The notes under the pieces were generated by a model that worked only from the letters and a program-made list of their open reading frames with translations, made no database searches and was not told the origin of the DNA. A DNA stretch of 5,281 nt from Thiohalocapsa sp. (lineage in GTDB: Bacteria > Pseudomonadota > Gammaproteobacteria > Chromatiales > Chromatiaceae). The stretch spans positions 1-5,281 of the forward strand of contig NZ_JAIFKJ010000120.1 in NCBI RefSeq assembly GCF_019695415.1. The letters run 5' to 3'. Made by a program: the position numbers and the translations under genes. Positions 1 through 5,281 of this stretch are shown in pieces (the first letter of the stretch is position 1; every line of letters begins with the position of its first letter).

Positions 1-1
1 C

Positions 2-1069
<1,068 letters not shown>

Positions 1070-1079
1070 CGGGCGCACC

Positions 1080-1083
1080 GGAG
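1080..1083 (+). promoter_or_regulatory. Shine-Dalgarno of hoxU
   Basis: GGAG lies eight bases before the ATG at 1092. This favours that start over the in-frame ATG at 1050, which would overlap the end of hoxF and add 14 residues with no family resemblance. Confidence 0.6.
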
Positions 1084-1091
1084 CACTGGCG

Positions 1092-1862
1092 ATGAGCAAT
1101 GACGAACAGAGTCAATCCACCTTTACCCTGGACGGCCGCCGCATCCCCTTCACACCGGGGCAGACCATCATGGATGCGGCGCTGGCGGCGGGGGTCTACA
1201 TCCCACACCTGTGCCACAAGCCGGGCTATGCGCCGCACGGCAGCTGCCGGGTCTGCGTGGTGCGGGCCGACGGCCGGGAGCTGTCCGCCTGCACCGCACC
1301 GGCGGCGGCGGACATGAGCGTCGAGAGCGAAGTGCCGGATATCCGCGCCCTTCGCGTCGCCGTGCTGCAGATGCTGTTTGCGGAGGGCAACCATGTCTGC
1401 CCTGCCTGCGAGGCCTCCGGCAACTGCACCCTGCAGGCGGTGGCCTACCACTGCGGCATGCTCACGCCGCGCTTCCCGCAGCGTTTTCCACGGCGGGCGG
1501 TGGATGCCTCCCACCCGGATGTCATCCTGGACCACAACCGCTGCATCCTCTGCGAGCTTTGCGTGCGTGCGAGCCGGGACCACGACGGCAAGGCCGTCTT
1601 CGCCGTGAGCGGCCGCGGCATTGGCAGCCGGCTCATCGTGGATGCGCCGAGCGGGCGGCTGGGTGATACGGACTTCAGCGCCGAGGATGCTGCGGCCCAC
1701 GTCTGTCCCGTCGGTGCCATCCTGCCGCGGGATGAGGCGTTCCGAACGCCCATTGGGCGGCGGCGGTTCGATGTGGCGCCCGTGAGTCGGGTGGGGGACG
1801 TTGCCCCCGACCCGGACGCGGAGGCGCCGGTCCCAGACACCGCAACGGAGGTGATGGTGTGA
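1092..1862 (+). CDS. hoxU: HoxU, iron-sulfur diaphorase subunit of NAD-coupled [NiFe] hydrogenase
   Basis: HoxU carries electrons between the hydrogenase dimer and HoxF; it corresponds to the N-terminal part of NuoG. The 256-residue protein shows three cluster sites in order. A 2Fe-2S plant-type ferredoxin domain has C41, C52, C55 and C67 (HLC, GSCRVC, ACTAP). A NuoG-type site has H101, C103, C106 and C112 (NHVCPACEASGNC). A 4Fe-4S site has C151, C154 and C157 (RCILCELC) with a distant C205 in HVCPVGAI. The serine at 161, where a bacterial ferredoxin would have a fourth cysteine, is normal for this family because C205 supplies that ligand. After about residue 230 comes an acidic, proline- and alanine-rich tail that probably makes the protein slightly longer than usual. 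The stop overlaps the hoxY start (GTGA). The product is cytoplasmic, with no export signal. Assignment to HoxU rather than a free NuoG fragment rests on length and the hoxY-hoxH neighbours. Confidence 0.96.
   Translation: MSNDEQSQSTFTLDGRRIPFTPGQTIMDAALAAGVYIPHLCHKPGYAPHGSCRVCVVRADGRELSACTAPAAADMSVESEVPDIRALRVAVLQMLFAEGNHVCPACEASGNCTLQAVAYHCGMLTPRFPQRFPRRAVDASHPDVILDHNRCILCELCVRASRDHDGKAVFAVSGRGIGSRLIVDAPSGRLGDTDFSAEDAAAHVCPVGAILPRDEAFRTPIGRRRFDVAPVSRVGDVAPDPDAEAPVPDTATEVMV
1847..1854 (+). promoter_or_regulatory. Strong Shine-Dalgarno of hoxY, inside hoxU
   Basis: GGAGGTGA is a near-perfect anti-16S match. The GGAGG core sits seven bases before the GTG at 1859 and fixes that codon as the hoxY start. 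It lies within the last codons of hoxU, so initiation can be coupled to hoxU termination. Confidence 0.75.
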
Positions 1863-2422
1863 ACGCCCGCACCGAGTCCGCCGCAGGCAGCAAGGTCCGT
1901 GTCGCCACCGCGTCCCTGGCTGGCTGCTTCGGCTGTCACATGTCTCTGCTGGACATCGACGAGCGCATCCTGGAGCTGGTGGAGCTGGTCGAATTCGACC
2001 GCACGCCGCTCACGGACACCAAGACGTTCGGCCCCTGCGACCTCGGGCTCGTCGAGGGCGGCGTCGCCAATGCCGAGAATGTCGCGGTGCTCCGCGAGCT
2101 CCGCGCCAAGTGCAGGACACTGGTGGCCGTCGGTGCCTGCGCCGTCACCGGCGGCATCCCGGCCATGCGTAACAGCGTGCCGCTGGCGGAGTGCCTTGAC
2201 GAGGCCTTTGTCCACGGCATGGGCCTCGCCAATCCGGGCGTGCCGGACGACCCGGAGCTGCCGCTCTTGCTCTCGCAGGTGCACCCGATTCACGAGGTGG
2301 TGCGGGTGGACTACTTCCTGCCCGGCTGCCCGCCGAGTGCCGATGCCATCTGGAGCCTGCTGACTGCAGTGCTGGAGGAGCGGCCGCTGCATCTGCCGTT
2401 ACAGCAGCTGCACTATGACTGA
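1859..2422 (+). CDS. hoxY: HoxY, small subunit of NAD-coupled [NiFe] hydrogenase
   Basis: HoxY is the small hydrogenase subunit that holds the proximal 4Fe-4S cluster next to the HoxH active site. The 187-residue protein has the expected four ligands: C23 and C26 in LAGCFGCHMSLLD, C94 in VAVGACAVTGGIPAMRN, and C157 in FLPGCPPSADAIW. GPCDLGLVEGGVAN near residues 58-71 is also typical of the NADH:ubiquinone oxidoreductase 20 kDa-like family. There is no twin-arginine signal and no C-terminal anchor, so it is a short cytoplasmic type without the extra clusters of periplasmic small subunits. It starts with GTG, overlapping the hoxU stop by four bases. C60, C85 and C112 are additional cysteines outside the canonical ligand set. 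Other 20 kDa-family proteins such as NuoB share this fold, but the HoxU and HoxH neighbours decide the assignment. Confidence 0.96.
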   Translation: MNARTESAAGSKVRVATASLAGCFGCHMSLLDIDERILELVELVEFDRTPLTDTKTFGPCDLGLVEGGVANAENVAVLRELRAKCRTLVAVGACAVTGGIPAMRNSVPLAECLDEAFVHGMGLANPGVPDDPELPLLLSQVHPIHEVVRVDYFLPGCPPSADAIWSLLTAVLEERPLHLPLQQLHYD

Positions 2423-2443
2423 CTTTAGGACTGAGCTTGGAGT

Positions 2444-2525
2444 GGTGTGCACGCTTCGCCTTGCACGCCCGACGACCGCGGCGCGAACGGGCTGCCGGGA
2501 TGTGCAAAGCGCCAGCGTGCGCATC
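2444..2525 (+). repeat. Long imperfect inverted repeat in the hoxY-hoxH spacer
   Basis: Bases 2444-2455 pair with 2514-2525 (12 pairs, two of them G-T), 2457-2459 with 2509-2511, and 2461-2466 (TTGCAC) with 2502-2507 (GTGCAA). Only small mismatches or bulges separate the three blocks. Within the 35-base loop, GCCCG (2467-2471) can pair with CGGGC (2488-2492), stacking directly on the stem. The element starts about 20 bases after the hoxY stop and ends before the hoxH Shine-Dalgarno. No T-run follows, so it does not look like a classical terminator. It could be an mRNA processing or stability structure, an attenuator, or a copy of a dispersed palindromic repeat. The pairing is seen directly; the function is unknown. 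Confidence 0.65.
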
Positions 2526-2527
2526 TC

Positions 2528-2541
2528 GCCCGCTGACGGGC
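2528..2541 (+). repeat. Second short hairpin before hoxH
   Basis: GCCCG, loop CTGA, CGGGC form a perfect five-pair stem two bases after the long inverted repeat. It is followed by TCAATT rather than a T-run, so terminator activity is doubtful. It may act together with the upstream structure on the hoxH leader. Confidence 0.45.
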
Positions 2542-2550
2542 TCAATTGAG
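2541..2550. repeat. Perfect 10-base palindrome overlapping the hoxH Shine-Dalgarno
   Basis: CTCAATTGAG is its own reverse complement and shares its last three bases with the hoxH ribosome binding site. A DNA-binding dimer could use it, but a 10-base palindrome can easily arise by chance. Confidence 0.3.
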
Positions 2551-2553
2551 GAG
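2548..2553 (+). promoter_or_regulatory. Shine-Dalgarno of hoxH
   Basis: GAGGAG sits nine bases before the ATG at 2563 and decides that start. The frame stays open upstream to a TTG at 2437, but the extra 42 residues do not resemble HoxH. The site could be partly masked if 2519-2522 paired with 2553-2556 and 2525-2527 with 2548-2550. Confidence 0.65.
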
Positions 2554-2562
2554 CGCAAGCTG

Positions 2563-4104
2563 ATGTCGATGCCACTCGAAACCGCAACCCACCCCGAGCG
2601 ACTGCGCCGGGTCTGCATCGAGCCGCTGACGCGGGTGGAGGGCCACGGCAAGGTGACGCTGTTGCTGGACGACGCGGATCAGGTCCAGCAGGCGCGGCTG
2701 CACATCGTCGAGTTCCGCGGCTTCGAGCGCTTCATCCAGGGCCGGCCTTTCTGGGAGCTGCCGGTGACGGTGCAGCGCCTGTGCGGCATCTGCCCGGTGA
2801 GCCATCACCTGGCCGCAGCCAAGGCATGTGACCGTCTCGTGGGTGTCGCCGAGCTGAGTCCGACGGCGGAGAAGGTGCGCCGGCTCATGCACTTCGGCCA
2901 GGTGCTGCAGTCCCATGCGCTGCATTTCTTCCATCTGTCGTCACCGGACCTCTTGTTCGGCTTCGACGACGCGCCGGCGCATCGCAATATCGTCGGCGTC
3001 ATCCAGGACGAGCCTGAGCTCGCCCGCCGCGGCGTGCTGTTGCGCCGCTACGGCCAGGAGGTCATCCGCGTCTGCGCCGGCAAGCGTATCCACGGCACAG
3101 GCGCGATTCCGGGCGGGGTGAATAAGGCGTTGGACAACGCCGATCGCGAGCTGCTGAGCGCCGACATCGCCCAGGTCATCGACTGGGCCGAGGAGGCGGT
3201 CGTATTGATGCAGCAGCTGTTCGAGGCCGGTGGTGATGCCTATCGCAGCTTCGGCGCCGTACCTGCCAACACCTTGAGCCTGGTACGACCCGACGGTGCG
3301 CTGGAGCTTTACGACGGGGGCCTGCGCGCGCGGGACCCGGACGGAGAGCCCATCTTCGACCATGCCTCCGACCAGGACTACAGCACCCTGCTCAACGAGC
3401 AGGTGAAGCCCTGGAGCTATATGAAATTCCCCTTCATCGCCGCACTCGGGGCGGAGGCCGGCTGGTATCGGGTCGGGCCGCTGGCCCGAGTCAACAATTG
3501 CGACTACATCGACACCCCGCGGGCCGAAGCGGCGCGGCGGGCGTTCGGGGCGGCAGGCGAGGGCAGACCGGTGCAGGCGGTGCTCGCCACCCATTGGGCG
3601 CGGCTCATCGAGCTGCTGCACTGCGCCGAGTCCATCGGCCGCCTGCTGGACGACACAGACATCGTCGGCAACGAGCTTCTGCGCGAGGGCGAATCAGGGC
3701 AGCTCGGCCGGCAACGCACAGGCATCGGCGTCATCGAGGCCCCCCGCGGCACCCTGTTCCACCACTACGAGATCGACCCCGATGGGCTGGTGACCCGTGC
3801 CAACCTGATCGTGTCCACCACCAACAACAACCAGGCCATGAATGAATCCATCCGCCGCGTTGCCCGCGACGAGCTGGACGGGTATGCGCTGACGGAAGGG
3901 CTTCTGAACCGCATCGAGGTGGCCATCCGTGCCTATGATCCCTGCCTCTCCTGCGCCACCCATGCCCTGGGGCAGATGCCGCTTGCGGTGACCCTCGCCC
4001 GCAGGGACGGCATAGTGCTGGACGTGCTGCGGCGCGATGCGGACGGCGCCGTTCGCCGCGGCGACGAGCCCATTTCGTCCACAACTGCCACGGCCCCGGC
4101 GTGA
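2563..4104 (+). CDS. hoxH: HoxH, NiFe catalytic large subunit of NAD-coupled hydrogenase
   Basis: HoxH carries the NiFe active site that interconverts H2 with protons and electrons; with HoxY, HoxU and HoxF it couples this to NAD+/NADH. The predicted precursor has 513 residues. The N-terminal metal motif is RLCGICPVSHH (C74, C77, H81) and the C-terminal motif is DPCLSCATH (C461, C464, H467), giving all four Ni/Fe cysteines. Glu25 in TRVEGHG and Arg395 in APRGTLFHHY match conserved active-site residues of the superfamily. Large subunits are processed after the C-terminal histidine, here predicted between H467 and A468, which removes a 46-residue tail. This is longer than the 24-residue extension I recall for the Ralstonia HoxH. 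The ATG at 2563 was chosen for its GAGGAG site; an ATG at 2569 is possible but spaced too far. The stop overlaps the GTG of hoxW, the likely processing protease. Confidence 0.98.
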   Translation: MSMPLETATHPERLRRVCIEPLTRVEGHGKVTLLLDDADQVQQARLHIVEFRGFERFIQGRPFWELPVTVQRLCGICPVSHHLAAAKACDRLVGVAELSPTAEKVRRLMHFGQVLQSHALHFFHLSSPDLLFGFDDAPAHRNIVGVIQDEPELARRGVLLRRYGQEVIRVCAGKRIHGTGAIPGGVNKALDNADRELLSADIAQVIDWAEEAVVLMQQLFEAGGDAYRSFGAVPANTLSLVRPDGALELYDGGLRARDPDGEPIFDHASDQDYSTLLNEQVKPWSYMKFPFIAALGAEAGWYRVGPLARVNNCDYIDTPRAEAARRAFGAAGEGRPVQAVLATHWARLIELLHCAESIGRLLDDTDIVGNELLREGESGQLGRQRTGIGVIEAPRGTLFHHYEIDPDGLVTRANLIVSTTNNNQAMNESIRRVARDELDGYALTEGLLNRIEVAIRAYDPCLSCATHALGQMPLAVTLARRDGIVLDVLRRDADGAVRRGDEPISSTTATAPA

Positions 4105-4709
4105 GCCTGCTGAGCCCGGAGCCTGCCACCGCTCGGGCGCAGGTGCTCGTCATCGGCGTGGGCAACCCGGACCGGGGCGACGATGCCATTGGCCCCCTGC
4201 TGCTGGATCGGCTGCGTGGCGCGCTGAGTCGGGAAGTGTCGGTGGGGCAGGTGGAGCTGCTCGACGCCTATCAACTCCAGCCGGAGCACGCGCTGGACCT
4301 GCGCGGGCGCCGGCGCAGCATTGTCGTCGATGCCGCAGCGACCGGCCCCGCGCCCTTCACCCATGTGCCTGTCGTGCCGGACACAGGGGCGGCCATCACT
4401 ACCCACAGCCTGAGCCCGGGCGCCCTGGCCGCTGTGCACCAGCGCCTGTTCGGGGTCGCGCCGGTGCTGACGGCACTGGCCGTGCGCGGCGAGGACTTCG
4501 GCCTGGGCGTGCCGCTCAGCACCGCCGGCGCACAGCACCTGGAAGCGGCTTTGGCTTGGCTCGAGTCGCAGCTCCGCATGACCCGCGCTGGCGAAACGCT
4601 GGCAGCGGCGCATCGACCGTGCTCTGCGCGATTACGTACAAAACGCCTACTGATCTGCGACGGTTTGACAATCGCGGCGAAGAGAGACTATGACACCCGG
4701 CCGCGCTAG
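4101..4709 (+). CDS. hoxW: HoxW-type hydrogenase maturation endopeptidase
   Basis: This protein belongs to the HybD/HyaD/HoxW family of nickel-sensing peptidases, which cleave the large-subunit C-terminal extension after NiFe cofactor insertion. Its substrate is inferred to be HoxH, encoded just upstream. VLVIGVGNPDRGDDAIG (about 15-31) is the family signature. By position, D28, D77 (in SIVVDAAATG) and H102 (in TTHSLS) match the three metal-binding residues of HybD (E16, D62, H93). RGEDFGLGVPLS (about 129-140) fits the family's later conserved region. The GTG start overlaps the hoxH stop by four bases and has no clear Shine-Dalgarno, so translation probably depends on coupling. Family resemblance ends around residue 160. 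The remaining 40 or so residues are basic, use codons such as TTA, CTA, AGA and AAA that are uncommon in the neighbouring genes, and overlap a candidate promoter. They may be read-through after loss of an ancestral stop or after a frameshift. Confidence 0.9.
   Translation: MSLLSPEPATARAQVLVIGVGNPDRGDDAIGPLLLDRLRGALSREVSVGQVELLDAYQLQPEHALDLRGRRRSIVVDAAATGPAPFTHVPVVPDTGAAITTHSLSPGALAAVHQRLFGVAPVLTALAVRGEDFGLGVPLSTAGAQHLEAALAWLESQLRMTRAGETLAAAHRPCSARLRTKRLLICDGLTIAAKRDYDTRPR
4665..4694 (+). promoter_or_regulatory. Candidate sigma70-type promoter inside the end of hoxW
   Basis: TTGACA (4665-4670) is a perfect -35 hexamer. It lies 18 bases before TATGAC (4689-4694), which matches four of six consensus -10 bases. 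Transcription would begin near 4701, giving a leader of about 155 bases before the channel gene. It sits in a locally less GC-rich patch of hoxW. The -10 overlaps the start codon of the small ORF at 4690, so a transcript from here could not encode that ORF from its ATG. Confidence 0.45.
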
Positions 4710-4812
4710 GGAGATGCTGAGCCAGGCCGTGCGACTCTTCGACGTGATACCCGCTCCGACACGACGGCAGCCTTGGGGGCTCGGCGTGCTTGAATTCAAG
4801 ACCTGGCCCTAG
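4690..4812 (+). CDS. Candidate 40-residue small protein, unrecognised
   Basis: An ATG at 4690 opens a 40-codon frame ending at TAG 4810-4812. It overlaps the last 20 bases of hoxW in a different frame. The product begins MTPGRAREMLSQAVRLFDVI and ends WGLGVLEFKTWP. The first half could form an amphipathic helix and the second half is rich in Trp, Gly and Pro; there is no membrane segment or cysteine. The upstream AGAGAG (4681-4686) is only a weak ribosome binding site. An in-frame TGA at 4666-4668 means it is not the tail of a longer gene. I do not recognise a family. It could be a genuine cotranscribed small gene, a leader peptide, or chance in GC-rich DNA. It must be read from the hox transcript, because the candidate promoter overlaps its start. 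Confidence 0.3.
   Translation: MTPGRAREMLSQAVRLFDVIPAPTRRQPWGLGVLEFKTWP
4789..4800. repeat. Perfect 12-base palindrome upstream of the channel gene
   Basis: CTTGAATTCAAG is fully self-complementary and clearly more AT-rich than its surroundings. It lies about 57 bases before the channel start and downstream of the candidate promoter, a position compatible with a repressor operator. With no loop it would make a poor RNA hairpin. The regulatory role is inferred from symmetry only. Confidence 0.35.
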
Positions 4813-4822
4813 CCGCCGGGCC
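4805..4822 (+). other. Weak GC hairpin in the channel leader
   Basis: GGCCC (4805-4809) can pair with GGGCC (4818-4822) around an eight-base loop that contains the small-ORF stop codon. There is no T-run. It could weakly terminate or pause read-through from hox, but it is short and may be chance. With the small ORF and palindrome, this accounts for everything seen in the 4710-4856 gap. Confidence 0.2.
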
Positions 4823-4845
4823 CAGACCGCGAGATGTCTGACAGC

Positions 4846-4851
4846 AGGAGG
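4846..4851 (+). promoter_or_regulatory. Strong Shine-Dalgarno of the potassium channel gene
   Basis: AGGAGG lies five bases before the ATG at 4857, the strongest ribosome binding site in the window apart from that of hoxY. It fixes the start and implies efficient translation independent of hox coupling. Confidence 0.8.
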
Positions 4852-4856
4852 AAACT

Positions 4857-5189
4857 ATGGAAGTCGCGCTGAGCTTCCTGCGCCATTTCTCGCACGGCCT
4901 GGCCTACATCTCGCCCATTCTGCTCCTCCTGCTGCTTCTCATCTTGGCGGGCGCGTGGGTGTTTCACAGGATCGAGGGACGACCCTGGGGGGAGGCGGTC
5001 TACATGGCCTTCATCACGGCGATCACCATCGGCTATGGCGACATGACACCGCAGCGGCCGGTGACGCGGCTGACGGCGATTCTGCTGGGATTGGTCGGCG
5101 TCATCTTTACCGGGATCATCGTGTCCTTAGCGGTCTACGCTACGTCAGAGGCACTGATGTCGGCGGCGACGCTCCCGCCTGGGGTGTGA
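4857..5189 (+). CDS. Small two-transmembrane potassium channel (Ion_trans_2 type)
   Basis: This is a 110-residue inner-membrane protein with the layout of a minimal potassium channel subunit. A leucine-rich first membrane helix (about 18-37) is followed by a pore helix and the selectivity filter TIGYGD (57-62). A second membrane helix (about 72-95) has several glycines (G78, G81, G86) that could act as a hinge. The filter motif is diagnostic of K+ selectivity, and channels of this family work as tetramers. The protein stops soon after the second helix. It has no RCK/TrkA-N, cyclic-nucleotide or other cytoplasmic gating domain, and no voltage-sensor helices. The gene has its own strong ribosome binding site and probably its own promoter, so its link with the hydrogenase may be only positional. 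A GC hairpin follows the stop. The family is clear, but the gating signal and physiological role cannot be read from the sequence. Confidence 0.88.
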   Translation: MEVALSFLRHFSHGLAYISPILLLLLLLILAGAWVFHRIEGRPWGEAVYMAFITAITIGYGDMTPQRPVTRLTAILLGLVGVIFTGIIVSLAVYATSEALMSAATLPPGV

Positions 5190-5190
5190 C

Positions 5191-5210
5191 GGCGCCGCCG
5201 GCGCGGCGCT
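5191..5210 (+). terminator. GC-rich hairpin after the channel gene, possible terminator
   Basis: GCGCCGC (5192-5198) and GCGGCGC (5203-5209) form a perfect seven-pair stem around loop CGGC, extended by a G-T pair at the base. It starts two bases after the channel stop, where a terminator is expected. The following bases are CGGCCCCC, with no T-run, so it may be a poor intrinsic terminator or a 3' end stabiliser. Confidence 0.4.
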
Positions 5211-5218
5211 CGGCCCCC

Positions 5219-5247
5219 ATGGTTGCTAAGGCGGCCAGGCGAACCAT
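5219..5247. repeat. Short spaced inverted repeat near the window end
   Basis: ATGGTT (5219-5224) and AACCAT (5242-5247) are perfect six-base arms separated by 17 bases. It could be part of an operator or structure belonging to whatever lies beyond the window. No gene start is evident in the last 70 bases on either strand, and chance is likely. Confidence 0.15.
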
Positions 5248-5281
5248 CAACGGCCCACGACACACGCCCCGACAAACGGGC

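Noticed and set aside
1542..1577. Apparent loss of a ferredoxin cysteine in HoxU (CILCELCVRAS, serine in place of cysteine)
   Set aside because: In NuoG/HoxU the fourth ligand is the distant cysteine of HVCPVGA (C205), which is present. The serine is normal for the family.
1445..2392. Long minus-strand open frame of 315 codons opposite hoxU and hoxY
   Set aside because: It is a shadow of high-GC coding DNA. The plus strand carries complete, motif-bearing HoxU and HoxY, and the minus-strand translation shows no recognisable domain. The same applies to the minus-strand frames at 278-1099, 846-1700, 2941-3621 and 3933-4613.
2528..2547. Hairpin before hoxH as an intrinsic terminator
   Set aside because: The stem has only five pairs and is followed by TCAATT instead of a T-run. 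Termination here would separate hoxH from its own operon.
4037..4693. Plus-strand 218-codon frame overlapping hoxW
   Set aside because: It is an Arg/Ala/Pro-rich out-of-frame shadow, while the hoxW frame carries the protease signature and metal ligands.

Overview
The window is GC-rich throughout and entirely plus-strand. It holds the 3' part of an operon for a cytoplasmic, bidirectional NAD-coupled [NiFe] hydrogenase (Hox, group 3d), followed by a small two-helix potassium channel gene. The strong third-position G/C bias and the hoxF-U-Y-H-W order suggest a high-GC proteobacterium, perhaps a gammaproteobacterium. No taxonomic marker is visible, so this is an inference.

Layout. Positions 2-1069 carry the C-terminal 355 residues of HoxF, the FMN/NAD diaphorase subunit; its 5' end lies outside the window. 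HoxU (1092-1862) is the iron-sulfur diaphorase subunit. HoxY (1859-2422) is the hydrogenase small subunit and HoxH (2563-4104) the NiFe large subunit. HoxW (4101-4709) is the maturation endopeptidase. The hoxU-hoxY and hoxH-hoxW junctions are GTGA overlaps, which suggests translational coupling. In contrast, hoxY and hoxH are separated by 140 bases holding a long imperfect inverted repeat, a second hairpin and a palindrome next to the hoxH ribosome binding site. This is the most unusual non-coding feature here.

How the genes work together. HoxH and HoxY oxidise or produce H2 at a NiFe site and a proximal 4Fe-4S cluster. HoxU passes electrons through its clusters to HoxF, which exchanges them with NAD(H). 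HoxW trims the HoxH C-terminus after nickel insertion. All key ligands of the visible parts are intact, so the enzyme looks functional.

Downstream of hoxW, 4710-4856 holds a candidate 40-codon small ORF, a 12-base perfect palindrome and a strong Shine-Dalgarno. These precede a 110-residue TIGYGD potassium channel (4857-5189). A sigma70-like promoter (TTGACA, 18 bases, TATGAC) inside the 3' end of hoxW could transcribe the channel separately from the hydrogenase. A GC-rich hairpin follows the channel stop, and nothing convincing lies in the last 70 bases.

The coding content is a known system. The less explained signals are the structured hoxY-hoxH spacer, the atypical C-terminal tails of HoxW and HoxH, and the small ORF and palindrome before the channel.
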